Shown here piece by piece: positions 1 to 10,422 of a stretch of DNA of 64,000 nt (within the stretch, counting starts at the first letter, position 1; every line of letters begins with the position of its first letter). This stretch comes from Yersinia alsatica (GTDB lineage: Bacteria; Pseudomonadota; Gammaproteobacteria; Enterobacterales; Enterobacteriaceae), in the NCBI RefSeq assembly GCF_902170305.1, contig NZ_CABHWW010000023.1, positions 1-64,000 on the forward strand, read 5' to 3'. The notes under the pieces were generated by a model. It was not told where the DNA came from. It made no database searches and worked only from the letters and a program-made list of their open reading frames with translations. The translations under genes were made by a program, and so were the position numbers.

Positions 1-70
<70 letters not shown>

Positions 71-96
71 AATTTTTTCATTCAATTCAGTTTTAA

Positions 97-332
97 TTAT
101 CCACAGCCAAGTTACGCGCTGCACCCCGTTTCACATACATTGTATTAACTTCTTCAACAGAGTTATCCACAGATTCTGTTCTTTTTGTGTTCGGCTCATA
201 ATTTGACCGATTTAATTTCTTGTTTTATATCCATTTGATTTAATTGCATATATTTTTATGTGAAAACGTTATGCCGATCACTTGTGCTTTTTTTTGCACT
301 TGATTGACAAGGTGTTTTTATTTTTATGCACA
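97..332 (+). other. datA: datA-like cluster of DnaA boxes
   Basis: The gene-free stretch between the glycine tRNA and queG holds two perfect DnaA boxes, TTATCCACA at 97-105 and 163-171. A third, TTATGCACA at 324-332, fits TTATNCACA. All three face the same way. A sequence at 228-240 differs by one base from the IHF consensus read on the minus strand. In E. coli the datA locus, which binds DnaA and with IHF promotes DnaA-ATP hydrolysis, lies in this same place between glyVXY and queG. Boxes and position are seen; the function is inferred. No coding sequence is supported between 71 and 412. Confidence 0.7.
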
Positions 333-412
333 GGAAAACTCTGAGTTCATTGATTACAAAAATAGTTTAAAAAACTGCACCAAAAGTCATTCGACCTCAG
401 GTAAAAGTGGGG

Positions 413-1579
413 TTAGGCGTCTCGCGGCAGACCCTTTTCAATGGCTCTCACCAGCCGTTTTTTCTGCGGCGTTTGCACGTCCACAATCAGTGTAGACCGT
501 CTTTTCAATTGTTGTGATATTGCCCATTCAATATGTTCATCCAGCATGGGATGAATACCTTTGCGAGCTTCCAGCGCTAATACAATGCGGTCAAGATAGG
601 GCGCATTACCTAGTGCGACCGATATATTGCGCAACCAGCGCAGATGACCAATACGCCGAATGGCAGAACCTTCCGTTACCCGTAAAAATTTCTCTTCATT
701 CCAGGCAAATAAATCCAATAACTGTGGTGTGTGCAGCACTGCCCGCGGGCTGAAATCTTCTTCATCGGTTAATTGTGAGAAGCGGTTCCACGGACAAATT
801 AGCTGGCAATCATCACAACCATAAATCCGATTACCCATTAATGGTCGAAATTCTTCGGGTATTGCGCCCTCCAACTCAATAGTCAGATAAGAGATACAGC
901 GGCGCGCATCAACAGTGTAGGGGGCGACAATCGCCCCGGTCGGGCAGGTGGTGATACAGGCGACACAGCGCCCGCATTGCTCTTCTTGTGGTTTATCGAC
1001 AGGGAGTGGCAGGTCAATGAGCAACTCGCCAAGAAAGAACCAGGAGCCCGCATCGCGATTCAAAATCAGTGAGTGCTTACCAACCCAGCCAATCCCGGCT
1101 TTTGCTGCCAGTGACCGCTCCATTATCGGGGCCGAGTCCACAAACGGGCGAAAATTAACTTCACTGCCCGCCCCAGATTCCTGCTGCTCAAGACAATAGC
1201 TTTGGATTTGATCGCCTAATTTTTTCAGACGCTGGCGCAATAACTTATGATAATCACGGCCCAATGCATAACGGCTGACATAACCTAGTGCTGAATTTTT
1301 TAAGGTGCTGGCAAAGGCCGCCTTGGCAGGCAGATAATTCATGCGCACGCTGATTACCCGCAACGTTCCCGGTAATAGTTCATGGGGGCGCGCGCGCAGC
1401 ATACCGTGGCGGGCCATCCAGGCCATTTCGCCATGATATTGTTTATCAAGCCAAGCTTGTAACCGCGGTTCTTCCGTAGACAAATCCGTATCGCAGATAC
1501 CGACTTGCTGGAAACCTAGCGATTGCCCCCATTGCTTGATATGTTGGGCTAATTGATTCAGATCGAGGGGGTGTGCCAT
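413..1579 (-). CDS. queG: Epoxyqueuosine reductase QueG
   Basis: QueG carries out the last step of queuosine synthesis in tRNA, reducing epoxyqueuosine at the wobble base of GUN-anticodon tRNAs with cobalamin and two 4Fe-4S clusters. The 388-residue protein has the two ferredoxin-like cysteine clusters, CGRCVACITTCPTGAIV near residue 202 and CDDCQLICPWN near 256, plus the conserved VDSAPIMER segment with the likely catalytic aspartate. Length matches the family (about 379 in E. coli). It is transcribed away from nnr, and the two start codons share the four bases CATG at 1577-1580. Its promoter must therefore lie inside nnr. Confidence 0.96.
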   Translation of the reverse strand: MAHPLDLNQLAQHIKQWGQSLGFQQVGICDTDLSTEEPRLQAWLDKQYHGEMAWMARHGMLRARPHELLPGTLRVISVRMNYLPAKAAFASTLKNSALGYVSRYALGRDYHKLLRQRLKKLGDQIQSYCLEQQESGAGSEVNFRPFVDSAPIMERSLAAKAGIGWVGKHSLILNRDAGSWFFLGELLIDLPLPVDKPQEEQCGRCVACITTCPTGAIVAPYTVDARRCISYLTIELEGAIPEEFRPLMGNRIYGCDDCQLICPWNRFSQLTDEEDFSPRAVLHTPQLLDLFAWNEEKFLRVTEGSAIRRIGHLRWLRNISVALGNAPYLDRIVLALEARKGIHPMLDEHIEWAISQQLKRRSTLIVDVQTPQKKRLVRAIEKGLPRDA

Positions 1580-3092
1580 GACGGACCATAGTAAGAAACA
1601 AATCGGTGTTAGTTTACCACACTCTGTTTTTTCTGCGGATTGGGTGCGTCAGAATGAGGCCATCGCTGCCGCACATTTCTCCCTGACCCTATTTGATTTG
1701 ATGGTCAGAGCAGGAAATGCTGCATTTGACCTGGCACGCAAGCAATACCCCGCGGCACGTCACTGGCTGATTTTGTGCGGTCACGGCAATAATGGGGGTG
1801 ATGGCTATATCGTTGCCAGCCGGGCATTAGCGGCGGGTCTGAATGTTACACTGATCGCCTGTCCGGGCAACCGCCCACTCCCGGCAGAAGCTCATCAGGC
1901 CCAAGCCCAATGGTTGGCGGCGGGGGGTATTATTCATCAGCCAGATATTCCGTGGCCACAGCATGTTGATTTGATTATTGATGGCTTACTGGGTATTGGC
2001 CTGCGCGCCGCGCCACAAGGTGTTTATGCCACGCTGATTGATACCGCGAACCGCCATCGGGCAGCCAAGATTGCGTTGGATATTCCTTCTGGCTTGAGTG
2101 CCGACAGCGGTGCTGCACCTGGCTCAGTGATTCGCGCCGACCACACCCTGACTTTTGTCACCTTAAAACCCGGCTTACTCACGGGGCAGGCGCGTGACTG
2201 GGTGGGGCATTTGCACTGCAATGATTTGGGACTCACGCCATGGTTAGCTGCTCAACCGGTGCAAATTGAACGCATGACTGCGGCACATCTACCGCAGTGG
2301 CTAAAACCCCGTCGGCCTTGTGCACACAAAGGTGAACACGGGCGTTTATTGCTGGTTGGCGGCGATAAAGGGCTGGGAGGCGCTATTCGAATGGCAGGGG
2401 AAGCCGCTTTGCGCACCGGCGCGGGATTGGTGCGAGTACTCACTCACATTGAGCATGTCGCGCCGATTCTGGCCGCTCGTCCAGAGCTGATGGTGCAGGA
2501 ATTAACCGATGAAACGCTCGAGCAAAGTATTCGTTGGGCTGATGTATTGGTGGTTGGGCCGGGGTTAGGTCAGTCCGACTGGAGCCGGAATGCTCTGAAT
2601 TTATTGCAACAAAGTGATAAACCAGCATTATGGGATGCAGATGCACTCAACTTACTGGCATTAAATCCGCATAGGCGTCAGAATCGAGTATTGACTCCTC
2701 ATCCTGGCGAGGCTGCTCGTCTGCTCGGTTGCAACGTCGCTGATATTGAGAGTGACCGCTTACTTTCCGCCCGTAACATTGTTAAACAATATGGTGGTGT
2801 GGTGGTATTGAAAGGGGCTGGTACCCTTATAGCCAGTGAACAGGGCGAGATGGCGATTGCCGATGTAGGTAATGCCGGTATGGCCTCTGGCGGTATGGGG
2901 GATATTCTGTCCGGCATTATTGGTAGTTTGATAGCACAAAAGCTGGTGCTGTATGATGCTGCCTGCGCGGGTTGTGTTGTGCATGGCGTTGCCGCAGACA
3001 AACTGGCTGAAGTTCAAGGCACCCGGGGTTTACTGGCGACAGATTTACTGCCGGTTATTCCGAAGTACGTTAATCCTGAGTTAGCAAGATAG
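1578..3092 (+). CDS. nnr: Bifunctional NAD(P)HX epimerase / dehydratase
   Basis: Nnr repairs hydrated NADH and NADPH: the N-terminal YjeF domain (about residues 10-225) epimerises R-NAD(P)HX and the C-terminal ribokinase-like domain (about 230-500) dehydrates the S form using ADP. Visible signatures are [11 protein letters not shown] in the epimerase half, and [10 protein letters not shown] and [12 protein letters not shown] in the dehydratase half. At 504 residues it is close to the E. coli protein (515). It heads a long forward cluster; tsaE follows after a 10-base gap. The MTDH start matches E. coli and overlaps the queG start codon. Confidence 0.96.
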   Translation: MTDHSKKQIGVSLPHSVFSADWVRQNEAIAAAHFSLTLFDLMVRAGNAAFDLARKQYPAARHWLILCGHGNNGGDGYIVASRALAAGLNVTLIACPGNRPLPAEAHQAQAQWLAAGGIIHQPDIPWPQHVDLIIDGLLGIGLRAAPQGVYATLIDTANRHRAAKIALDIPSGLSADSGAAPGSVIRADHTLTFVTLKPGLLTGQARDWVGHLHCNDLGLTPWLAAQPVQIERMTAAHLPQWLKPRRPCAHKGEHGRLLLVGGDKGLGGAIRMAGEAALRTGAGLVRVLTHIEHVAPILAARPELMVQELTDETLEQSIRWADVLVVGPGLGQSDWSRNALNLLQQSDKPALWDADALNLLALNPHRRQNRVLTPHPGEAARLLGCNVADIESDRLLSARNIVKQYGGVVVLKGAGTLIASEQGEMAIADVGNAGMASGGMGDILSGIIGSLIAQKLVLYDAACAGCVVHGVAADKLAEVQGTRGLLATDLLPVIPKYVNPELAR

Positions 3093-3102
3093 ATATCATA
3101 GA

Positions 3103-3573
3103 ATGAAAGAACTCGTTTTACCTCTGCCTGATGAGGCAGCGACAGTTGCATTAGGGGCCGCTTTGGCCCATGCCTTCAATGGTGCCAGCGTGATTTATCT
3201 GTTCGGCGATTTAGGTGCCGGAAAAACGACTTTCAGCCGCGGCTTTCTTCAAGCCCTCGGCCATTCAGGGCATGTTAAAAGCCCCACTTATACTTTGGTT
3301 GAGCCCTATGCGCTGACGCCAAGGCCGGTTTACCATTTTGACCTGTATCGTCTGGCTGATCCTGAGGAGCTGGAGTTTATGGGTATTCGTGATTATTTTG
3401 ATAAGCAGGCAATCTGTCTGGTGGAGTGGCCGCAACAAGGGGCTGGATTCTTGCCTCAGGCAGACGTAGAGCTGCATTTGGCTTATCAGGACGAAGGGCG
3501 TGAAGCTCGCCTGATGGCTATTTCTGATGCGGGTGCTGATGTGTTGCGCCGTTTAGCTGCTGTGCAAGGATAA
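3103..3573 (+). CDS. tsaE: tRNA threonylcarbamoyladenosine biosynthesis ATPase TsaE
   Basis: TsaE is the P-loop ATPase that, with TsaB and TsaD, is needed to form t6A at position 37 of ANN-decoding tRNAs. The 156-residue protein has a Walker A motif GDLGAGKTT near residue 36, a following KSPTYTLVE segment and the LVEWPQ motif near 105, all typical of the family. It sits in the conserved order nnr-tsaE-amiB-mutL, with amiB starting a few bases beyond its stop, so cotranscription is likely. Confidence 0.96.
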   Translation: MKELVLPLPDEAATVALGAALAHAFNGASVIYLFGDLGAGKTTFSRGFLQALGHSGHVKSPTYTLVEPYALTPRPVYHFDLYRLADPEELEFMGIRDYFDKQAICLVEWPQQGAGFLPQADVELHLAYQDEGREARLMAISDAGADVLRRLAAVQG

Positions 3574-3580
3574 TTTGATA

Positions 3581-5494
3581 ATGACGCATAGCTTGACGCG
3601 AATAAGAATAAATTGTTTAACGCAAAAAATGCGCTGGAAACGAACATTGACCACGGTAATGCTGGTGCTAGTGAGTTTGTTCACTCTGCCTGCTGCATTT
3701 GCCATGAAACTCACCGATATCAAGGTCAACAATGGCCCGACCGAAAGCCGGGTTACGCTCAGTTTTGATGGGCAACCGATTTACGCCTTCTTCTCTTTAA
3801 ACGCCCCAGAAAGGGTGGTATTGGATGTACGTCAGAGCGGCAACCTCTCGGGATTGCCACTGGAGTTTAGTGGACAAAACCTGCTGAAAAGAATTCGCTC
3901 CAGTACCCCTAAAGATGAGCAAAGCACCCGGCTGGTGCTGGAACTGACGCAAAAAGTGAAAACCCGCGCTGTCACACAGCAGTCGGGTAATAATTACACG
4001 GTGGTGATTACCATGACCGCCGTGGGTGGCGCTCCAGTTCGTCAGGTTCAATCCACACCAAGTCCGAACAGTACATCATTAGCCCAAAATAATACGCCAC
4101 TCAGCCAAACCAATACGCCTAGCCCTAATGCTGGGCGGCTGGCATCACAGGCGGCAAGTGCAAATACCGAGTCGCGGGTGACCAGCGTTAATACGGCGTC
4201 AGTGGCTAAAAATCCGTTTAACAATAAGCCAACTGTGGTGATGAGTAGCGAAAGCACCACCACGAATACCGCTCGTCCGATTAAAACTACCCGCGTGGCA
4301 AATAGTGATCGCGTCGTGGTCGCCATCGATGCTGGGCACGGTGGTCAGGACCCAGGGGCTATTGGGCAAAATGGTCTGCAAGAGAAGAGTGTCACTATTG
4401 CTGTGGCCCGTCGGCTTGAGGCTCTACTTAACAGTGACCCGATGTTTAAACCGGTGTTGACCCGTAATGGCGATTACTTCATTTCAGTCATGGGCCGTTC
4501 TGATGTGGCGCGTAAGCAGGGTGCAAACGTGTTGGTTTCCATCCATGCTGATGCCGCGCCGAACCGCAGCGCGACGGGGGCGTCGGTCTGGGTGTTATCA
4601 AATCGTCGCGCCAACAGTGAAATGGGTAACTGGTTAGAGCAGCATGAGAAGCAATCTGAGCTACTCGGTGGTGCGGGGGATGTGCTGGCAAACACGGCAT
4701 CAGACCCTTATTTGAGTCAGGCAGTGCTGGACTTACAATTTGGTCACTCGCAACGCGTGGGCTATGACGTGGCAACGAAAGTGCTGAATGAGCTGCAATC
4801 AATCGGGGACATTCATAAACGTCGCCCTGAACACGCCAGTCTTGGGGTGTTACGTTCACCGGATATTCCCTCGTTGTTAGTGGAAACCGGTTTTATCAGT
4901 AATAGTACGGAGGAGCGGCTGCTTGGCAGTAGCGCGTATCAGGAGAAAATTGCGAATGCCATTTATAAAGGCTTACGCAGTTATTTCCTGGCGCATCCGC
5001 TACAAGCCGACCCAAAGGTCGAAAACCGCCCGCTCATTGAAACAGCGGCGGTTGATTCTTCTTCACGGCGATCTAGTGTTAATCAGCCAGAGCCGGTTGT
5101 TAGTAACGCACAAAGCGGCAGGTCAACTGCCACCAAGCCAGTCGCTACGGGAAAAACCCAGATCCATAAAGTGCAGCGTGGCGAAACCTTATCCGGCATT
5201 GCCAGCCAATACGGTGTCAGCATGGCGGTATTGCGGCAAAATAACACTCTGAAAAATGATGTGGTCTGGGTTGGTCAGCGGTTAAAAGTTCCGGCATCGG
5301 GCAGCGCAGTCGCCGTTAGTGCACCCAAAGCAGTCGCGAAGGCCAAACCGGTGAAACATCAGGTAAAACGCGGTGATACGTTGTCGGCCATTGCTGCCAG
5401 ATATGGCGTGTCGATGAGTGAGATTGAGCGGGCGAATAAGATAAAGTCAGGTAATGTCCAACTGGGGCAAACTCTCACGATCCCACAGTCATAA
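3581..5494 (+). CDS. amiB: N-acetylmuramoyl-L-alanine amidase AmiB with two LysM domains
   Basis: AmiB is a periplasmic zinc amidase that splits septal peptidoglycan during daughter-cell separation and is activated by EnvC. A Sec signal peptide ends near AAFA (about residue 41), then come an AMIN domain, a Ser/Thr/Asn-rich linker and the Amidase_3 domain with zinc ligands in DAGHGG, the E of LQEKS, SIHADA and VETGF. The insert [12 protein letters not shown] to RVGYD matches the autoinhibitory helix region. Two LysM repeats end the protein. I chose the ATG at 3581 because AAGGA lies ten bases upstream; 3629 would give a shorter signal peptide but lacks a ribosome site. It gives 637 residues, against about 445 in E. 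coli. Confidence 0.94.
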   Translation: MTHSLTRIRINCLTQKMRWKRTLTTVMLVLVSLFTLPAAFAMKLTDIKVNNGPTESRVTLSFDGQPIYAFFSLNAPERVVLDVRQSGNLSGLPLEFSGQNLLKRIRSSTPKDEQSTRLVLELTQKVKTRAVTQQSGNNYTVVITMTAVGGAPVRQVQSTPSPNSTSLAQNNTPLSQTNTPSPNAGRLASQAASANTESRVTSVNTASVAKNPFNNKPTVVMSSESTTTNTARPIKTTRVANSDRVVVAIDAGHGGQDPGAIGQNGLQEKSVTIAVARRLEALLNSDPMFKPVLTRNGDYFISVMGRSDVARKQGANVLVSIHADAAPNRSATGASVWVLSNRRANSEMGNWLEQHEKQSELLGGAGDVLANTASDPYLSQAVLDLQFGHSQRVGYDVATKVLNELQSIGDIHKRRPEHASLGVLRSPDIPSLLVETGFISNSTEERLLGSSAYQEKIANAIYKGLRSYFLAHPLQADPKVENRPLIETAAVDSSSRRSSVNQPEPVVSNAQSGRSTATKPVATGKTQIHKVQRGETLSGIASQYGVSMAVLRQNNTLKNDVVWVGQRLKVPASGSAVAVSAPKAVAKAKPVKHQVKRGDTLSAIAARYGVSMSEIERANKIKSGNVQLGQTLTIPQS

Positions 5495-5509
5495 GCGAAA
5501 GGAACTGCT

Positions 5510-7444
5510 ATGCCAATTCAGATTCTGCCACCACAGCTCGCCAACCAAATTGCCGCCGGTGAAGTGGTAGAGCGGCCTGCGTCGGTAGTGAAAGAGTTGG
5601 TGGAAAATAGTCTGGATGCGGGTGCTACGCGGATTGATATTGACATCGAACGTGGTGGGGCGAAATTGATTCGCATCCGTGATAATGGCTGTGGCATTAG
5701 TAAAGACGACCTGACATTGGCATTGGCGCGCCATGCCACCAGCAAGATAAGCTCGTTAGAAGATCTGGAAGCTATCCTCAGTATGGGGTTTCGCGGCGAA
5801 GCCTTAGCCAGTATCAGTTCCGTCTCTCGGTTGATGCTGACGTCGCGCACCGCGCAGCAGAATGAGGCCTGGCAAGCTTATGCCGAAGGCCGCGATATGG
5901 CCGTGACCATTAAGCCCGCGGCCCATCCAGTGGGTAGCACTCTTGAAGTGCTGGATCTGTTTTATAATACCCCTGCTCGCCGCAAATTTATGCGCACTGA
6001 AAAAACTGAGTTTGGTCATATTGATGAAGTGGTGCGGCGCATTGCGCTGGCGCGCTTTGATGTGGCGATTAATCTCAGTCATAACGGTAAGTTAATGCGC
6101 CAATATCGCGCAGCACCAGACCCTTCCCAGCATGAGCGCCGTCTGGCCAGTATCTGTGGTCCGGCGTTTTTGCAGCATGCATTAGCCATTTCCTGGCAAC
6201 ATGGCGATTTGACCATCCGAGGTTGGGTGGCCGATCCTGCCGCCAGCCGAACACTCAGTGAAATGCAATATTGCTACGTCAATAACCGCATGATGCGTGA
6301 CCGGCTGATAAACCACGCAATCCGTCAGGCTTATCAGGATTTACTCAAAGACGACCAACAACCGGCTTATGTTTTGTATCTGGATATCGACCCACATCAG
6401 GTTGATGTTAATGTTCACCCAGCAAAACATGAGGTGCGCTTCCATCAGGCACGGCTGGTGCATGATTTTATTTATCAGGCAGTGACCACTGTCTTGCAGC
6501 AAGCTGCCACTCCGGCATTAAATATTAATGGAGATGGCGAAGAGATAGAGGCTCCGCGCTGGCAGCCGGAAAATCGTGTGGCGGCGGGAGTTAATAAATA
6601 TGCTCAACCAGAACCGGCAACAGTAGAGCGAGCATCATCGTCACCAGCACGGCCTTCGCAAACAGGTTCTTCAGAACGGGCACCCACTGCGGGGCAGCTA
6701 ATAACAACTGGGCGCTCCTCTGCTCGCGAACCTATTCCGGCCTATCAACCGGGCCAGCCTTATCAAAAGCAGCAAGGCGAATTATATCGTCAACTGGTGC
6801 AACCGGCGACTGAGAGTAAACCGGTTGGCACAGCCACTCCGGCCCCAGTTGCGCGTCAGATACCAGCGGAAGAGCCACTTCATGGTGATAACTACAGCTT
6901 TGGCCGAGTATTAACGGTATTTCCCCCTTCCTATGCTTTGATTGAATATAAGCAAGGTCTGGCATTACTGGCACTGACAGTTGCCGAACGCTGGTTGAAA
7001 CAAGCCCAATTGAACCCGCCAGCCGAAGGACTGCGTCCTCAACCCTTATTAATCCCACTAAAACTGACATTAGATAAAAATGAGGCCGCTGCATGTCAGC
7101 GCCATCAGAAATTGTTAGCAACCATGGGGATAGAATTGGCGGTTGAACACGCAAGAGCGACCTTACGTGCAGTATCTTTACCATTACGCCAACAAAATTT
7201 ACAAAAACTGATACCGGAACTGTTAGGCTATCTGTCGCAACATGAAGAGATATCGCCAGATGCTCTGGCCACATGGATTTCTCGCCATCTTGGCAGTGAA
7301 CATGAGGTATGGAATGTGTCTCAAGCGATACAGTTATTGACGGATGTTGAACGTCTTTGTCCACAGTTGGTAAAATCACCGCCTGCTGGGCTATTACAAC
7401 CTATTGATATAAAGGCTGCATTGGCAACCCTGAAACATGAATGA
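5510..7444 (+). CDS. mutL: DNA mismatch repair protein MutL
   Basis: MutL links MutS mismatch recognition to MutH incision and UvrD unwinding. The N-terminal GHKL ATPase is clear: ENSLDAGA near residue 33, DNGCGI near 62 and [11 protein letters not shown] near 92, followed by the transducer domain containing [14 protein letters not shown] Pro/Ala/Thr-rich linker (about 340-450) leads to the C-terminal dimerisation domain. Length is 644 residues (615 in E. coli), the difference being mostly linker. An AAAGGA ribosome site precedes the ATG. The gene ends eight bases inside miaA, so translational coupling is likely. Confidence 0.97.
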   Translation: MPIQILPPQLANQIAAGEVVERPASVVKELVENSLDAGATRIDIDIERGGAKLIRIRDNGCGISKDDLTLALARHATSKISSLEDLEAILSMGFRGEALASISSVSRLMLTSRTAQQNEAWQAYAEGRDMAVTIKPAAHPVGSTLEVLDLFYNTPARRKFMRTEKTEFGHIDEVVRRIALARFDVAINLSHNGKLMRQYRAAPDPSQHERRLASICGPAFLQHALAISWQHGDLTIRGWVADPAASRTLSEMQYCYVNNRMMRDRLINHAIRQAYQDLLKDDQQPAYVLYLDIDPHQVDVNVHPAKHEVRFHQARLVHDFIYQAVTTVLQQAATPALNINGDGEEIEAPRWQPENRVAAGVNKYAQPEPATVERASSSPARPSQTGSSERAPTAGQLITTGRSSAREPIPAYQPGQPYQKQQGELYRQLVQPATESKPVGTATPAPVARQIPAEEPLHGDNYSFGRVLTVFPPSYALIEYKQGLALLALTVAERWLKQAQLNPPAEGLRPQPLLIPLKLTLDKNEAAACQRHQKLLATMGIELAVEHARATLRAVSLPLRQQNLQKLIPELLGYLSQHEEISPDALATWISRHLGSEHEVWNVSQAIQLLTDVERLCPQLVKSPPAGLLQPIDIKAALATLKHE

Positions 7445-8378
7445 CATTGAAAATCTAGACCGGCCACCGGCAATCTTTATTATGGGGCCAACTGCCTCGG
7501 GTAAAACAGCGCTCTCCATTGCGCTGAGACAGCGGCTACCTGTTGAACTTATTAGCGTCGACTCAGCCCTGATCTACCGTGGCATGGATATCGGCACGGC
7601 GAAGCCCAGCGCTGAAGAGCTGGCATTAGCACCGCACCGGCTGATTGATATCCGTGATCCTGCGCAATCCTACTCCGCAGCCGATTTCCGTAAAGATGCA
7701 TTAAAAGAGATGGCCGAGATTACCGCCGCCGGGCGCATTCCGCTGCTGGTGGGGGGCACTATGTTGTATTTTAAAGCCTTATTAGACGGGCTATCGCCGT
7801 TGCCGTCGGCTGATCCTCAAGTGCGCGAGCACATTGAGCAGCAGGCAGCAGAACTGGGTTGGGAAGCATTGCATCAGCAGTTGGCCGAAATAGATCCGGT
7901 CGCAGCGGCGCGAATTCATCCTAATGATCCCCAACGGCTCTCCAGAGCACTGGAAGTTTTTTTGATTTCAGGTAAAACTCTAACAGAACTGACTAAAATC
8001 TCAGGTGAAACCTTACCTTACCGGGTTCACCAATTTGCGATTGCGCCTGTTAGCCGGGAACTCTTGCACCAGCGGATTGAATTACGTTTTCATCAGATGC
8101 TGGATGCCGGGTTTGAAGCAGAGGCTAGGGCGCTTTTTGACCGTGGTGATTTGCATACGGATATGCCTGCCATTCGTTGTGTGGGATACCGGCAGATGTG
8201 GTCTTATCTGGCTGGTGAGATTGATTACAACGAAATGGTTTACCGCGGAATTTGTGCGACACGTCAACTGGCAAAGCGCCAAATGACCTGGTTGCGGGGC
8301 TGGGGCTCAGTCCAGTGGCTCGACAGTGATAAGCCGGGAGAGGCTTTAGACTCTGTAATACAGGTTGTTAGTGCATAG
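7437..8378 (+). CDS. miaA: tRNA dimethylallyltransferase MiaA
   Basis: MiaA transfers a dimethylallyl group to A37 of tRNAs reading UNN codons, the precursor of ms2i6A. The 313-residue protein has the P-loop GPTASGKTA near residue 17, [18 protein letters not shown] shortly after, the [10 protein letters not shown] motif near 104, and the [10 protein letters not shown] and ATRQLAKRQ segments typical of the family. It overlaps the end of mutL by eight bases and lies upstream of hfq in the order also found in E. coli, where this region carries several promoters including heat-shock ones. Confidence 0.97.
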   Translation: MNDIENLDRPPAIFIMGPTASGKTALSIALRQRLPVELISVDSALIYRGMDIGTAKPSAEELALAPHRLIDIRDPAQSYSAADFRKDALKEMAEITAAGRIPLLVGGTMLYFKALLDGLSPLPSADPQVREHIEQQAAELGWEALHQQLAEIDPVAAARIHPNDPQRLSRALEVFLISGKTLTELTKISGETLPYRVHQFAIAPVSRELLHQRIELRFHQMLDAGFEAEARALFDRGDLHTDMPAIRCVGYRQMWSYLAGEIDYNEMVYRGICATRQLAKRQMTWLRGWGSVQWLDSDKPGEALDSVIQVVSA

Positions 8379-8494
8379 GTTGAATGATTGTGTACAATTG
8401 ATTAGTACTCAACGCGCGGATTTTTTTTACGCAGTTTATTTTCGAGCCGATAGGTTCTTAGTTAATAACAACAAGCAAATAAGGAAAATATAGA

Positions 8495-8800
8495 ATGGCT
8501 AAGGGGCAATCTTTGCAAGATCCGTTCCTGAACGCATTGCGTCGTGAACGGGTTCCGGTTTCTATTTATTTAGTGAATGGCATTAAACTGCAGGGCCAAG
8601 TTGAGTCTTTTGATCAGTTTGTCATTCTGTTAAAGAATACAGTTAGTCAGATGGTTTATAAGCATGCCATTTCTACTGTAGTGCCTTCTCGCCCGGTTTC
8701 GCATCACAGCAATAATCCGAGTGGTAGCACCAATAATTATCATGGTAGTAATCCATCTGCGCCGCAACAGCCGCAGCAGGATAGCGATGACGCTGAATAA
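8495..8800 (+). CDS. hfq: RNA chaperone Hfq
   Basis: Hfq forms a hexamer that pairs small RNAs with target mRNAs and affects their stability. The 101-residue protein has the Sm1 and Sm2 motifs (about residues 7-65), with Q8, the FD and VILLKN surface residues, and [12 protein letters not shown] at the Sm2 end. The tail is rich in Asn, Ser, Gln and His and ends in the acidic DSDDAE tip. An AAGGAAA ribosome site precedes the ATG. The gene lies 116 bases after miaA and 98 bases before hflX. Confidence 0.98.
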
Positions 8801-8898
8801 AGCGCATTGCTGGTCAACCATGACGGGGAACATAGGCAACGGATTCGGGCTTATGTTCTCCGCACTAGCGGTTTTGATCCGTTTGAGAGGTTGCACGT

Positions 8899-10182
8899 TT
8901 GTTTGACCGTTATGAAGCCGGTGAGCAGGCCGTACTGGTTCATATCTATTTCTCACAAGACAAAAACACAGAAGATCTGCGTGAATTTGAAGCGCTGGTA
9001 TCTTCTGCGGGCGTAGAGGCTTTGCAAATTGTGACGGGTAGTCGCAAAGCTCCGCACCCTAAGTATTTTGTTGGTGAGGGAAAGGCCGAAGAAATTGCTG
9101 ACGCGGTGAAAGCCAGTGGCGCGTCTGTTGTCTTGTTTGATCATGCCCTTTCTGCGGCGCAAGAGCGAAATCTCGAGCGTTTATGCGAATGCCGGGTTAT
9201 TGATCGTACCGGACTTATTTTAGATATTTTTGCCCAACGAGCCCGTACCCATGAAGGTAAATTACAGGTCGAATTAGCGCAATTGCGCCATATTGCGACC
9301 CGTTTAGTACGCGGCTGGACGCATCTTGAGCGTCAAAAAGGGGGGATTGGCCTAAGAGGGCCAGGTGAAACCCAGTTGGAGACTGACCGTCGTTTGTTAC
9401 GTGACCGAATCAGCTTGATTTTAAGCCGGTTGGAGCGAGTAGCAAAGCAGCGAGAGCAAGGGCGGCGTGCGCGTACCCGTGCTGATATTCCGACAGTATC
9501 TTTGGTGGGTTATACCAACGCCGGTAAATCCAGCCTGTTTAACAAAATTACGGCAGCTGATGTTTATGCAGCTGACCAATTATTTGCCACCCTGGACCCT
9601 ACTTTACGCCGTATCAACGTGGCTGATGTGGGCGATACAGTGTTGGCGGATACGGTAGGCTTTATCCGGCATTTGCCGCACGATCTGGTTGCTGCTTTTA
9701 AAGCGACATTACAAGAAACGCGGCAAGCCTCATTACTGTTACACATTATTGATGCAGCTGATCCTCGGGTAGCCGAGAATATGGCCGCAGTCGATTCTGT
9801 ATTGGCAGAAATCGAGGCGGATGAAATTCCTACATTATTAGTAATGAATAAAATTGATTTGTTGGATGACTTTGTCCCGCGAATTGATCGCAACGAAGAA
9901 AATCTGCCAGTCAGAGTTTGGCTTTCAGCCCAAACCGGCGCAGGTATCCCGTTGCTCTTTCAAGCGTTGACGGAGCGCCTTTCAGGTGAGATCGCACACT
10001 TTGAATTGCGTTTGCCACCTCAGGCAGGCCGTTTGCGTAGCCGTTTTTACCAGCTTCAGGCAATTGAAAAAGAGTGGATAGACGAGGACGGGAACGTCGG
10101 TATGGTGATAAGAATGCCTATCGTTGATTGGCGTCGTCTCTGTAAACAAGAGCAGGAGTTGATCAGTTATATTATTAATTAA
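8899..10182 (+). CDS. hflX: Ribosome-associated GTPase HflX
   Basis: HflX is a GTPase that binds 50S subunits and splits stalled or heat-damaged 70S ribosomes. The 427-residue protein has the HflX N-terminal nucleotide-binding domain, a glycine-rich [18 protein letters not shown] linker helix region and a G domain with G1 GYTNAGKSS near residue 204, DTVGFI (G3) and NKID (G4). The start is a TTG at 8899, giving [11 protein letters not shown] as in E. coli. It is followed by an ERIC repeat and hflK. Confidence 0.95.
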   Translation: MFDRYEAGEQAVLVHIYFSQDKNTEDLREFEALVSSAGVEALQIVTGSRKAPHPKYFVGEGKAEEIADAVKASGASVVLFDHALSAAQERNLERLCECRVIDRTGLILDIFAQRARTHEGKLQVELAQLRHIATRLVRGWTHLERQKGGIGLRGPGETQLETDRRLLRDRISLILSRLERVAKQREQGRRARTRADIPTVSLVGYTNAGKSSLFNKITAADVYAADQLFATLDPTLRRINVADVGDTVLADTVGFIRHLPHDLVAAFKATLQETRQASLLLHIIDAADPRVAENMAAVDSVLAEIEADEIPTLLVMNKIDLLDDFVPRIDRNEENLPVRVWLSAQTGAGIPLLFQALTERLSGEIAHFELRLPPQAGRLRSRFYQLQAIEKEWIDEDGNVGMVIRMPIVDWRRLCKQEQELISYIIN

Positions 10183-10205
10183 TCCGTTGTGGCTAATTAA
10201 TTGAT

Positions 10206-10332
10206 TATTCCCAAAGAGTTTGGGGTTGCAGGTCGGCAGCAAGTGAATAAATCCCGATGAGTTTACACAAGTAAATGATTCAGGTGAATGAACGGTGCTA
10301 AGACCTCTGCAATTTCAAATGCGAAGGGAATA
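10206..10332 (+). repeat. ERIC element between hflX and hflK
   Basis: A 127-base imperfect palindrome begins TATTCCC and ends GGGAATA. Its centre (AATCCCGATGAG then CAAGTAAATGATTCAGGTGA) matches the enterobacterial repetitive intergenic consensus. It lies 23 bases after the hflX stop and 90 bases before hflK, so it would be carried on an hflX-hflK read-through transcript as a long hairpin. Confidence 0.88.
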
Positions 10333-10422
10333 TCTGATCTTTCTTGTGAGATTGAGAGCCAGCTTCTTTGGCATGTGCTCTTGGCCTGAAGAAAACCAAT
10401 CATAGAAGAATGGAGCTAAAAC

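Noticed and set aside
304-495. Plus-strand 63-codon frame over the datA-like region and the end of queG
   Set aside because: It runs into queG on the other strand, has no ribosome site and its protein is low in complexity.
6732-7379. A 215-codon open frame on the minus strand inside mutL
   Set aside because: It lies wholly opposite the MutL C-terminal domain, has no ribosome site or family sequence, and mutL is unambiguous.
9564-9893. Minus-strand open frame inside hflX
   Set aside because: Shadow of the HflX G domain; no start signal.
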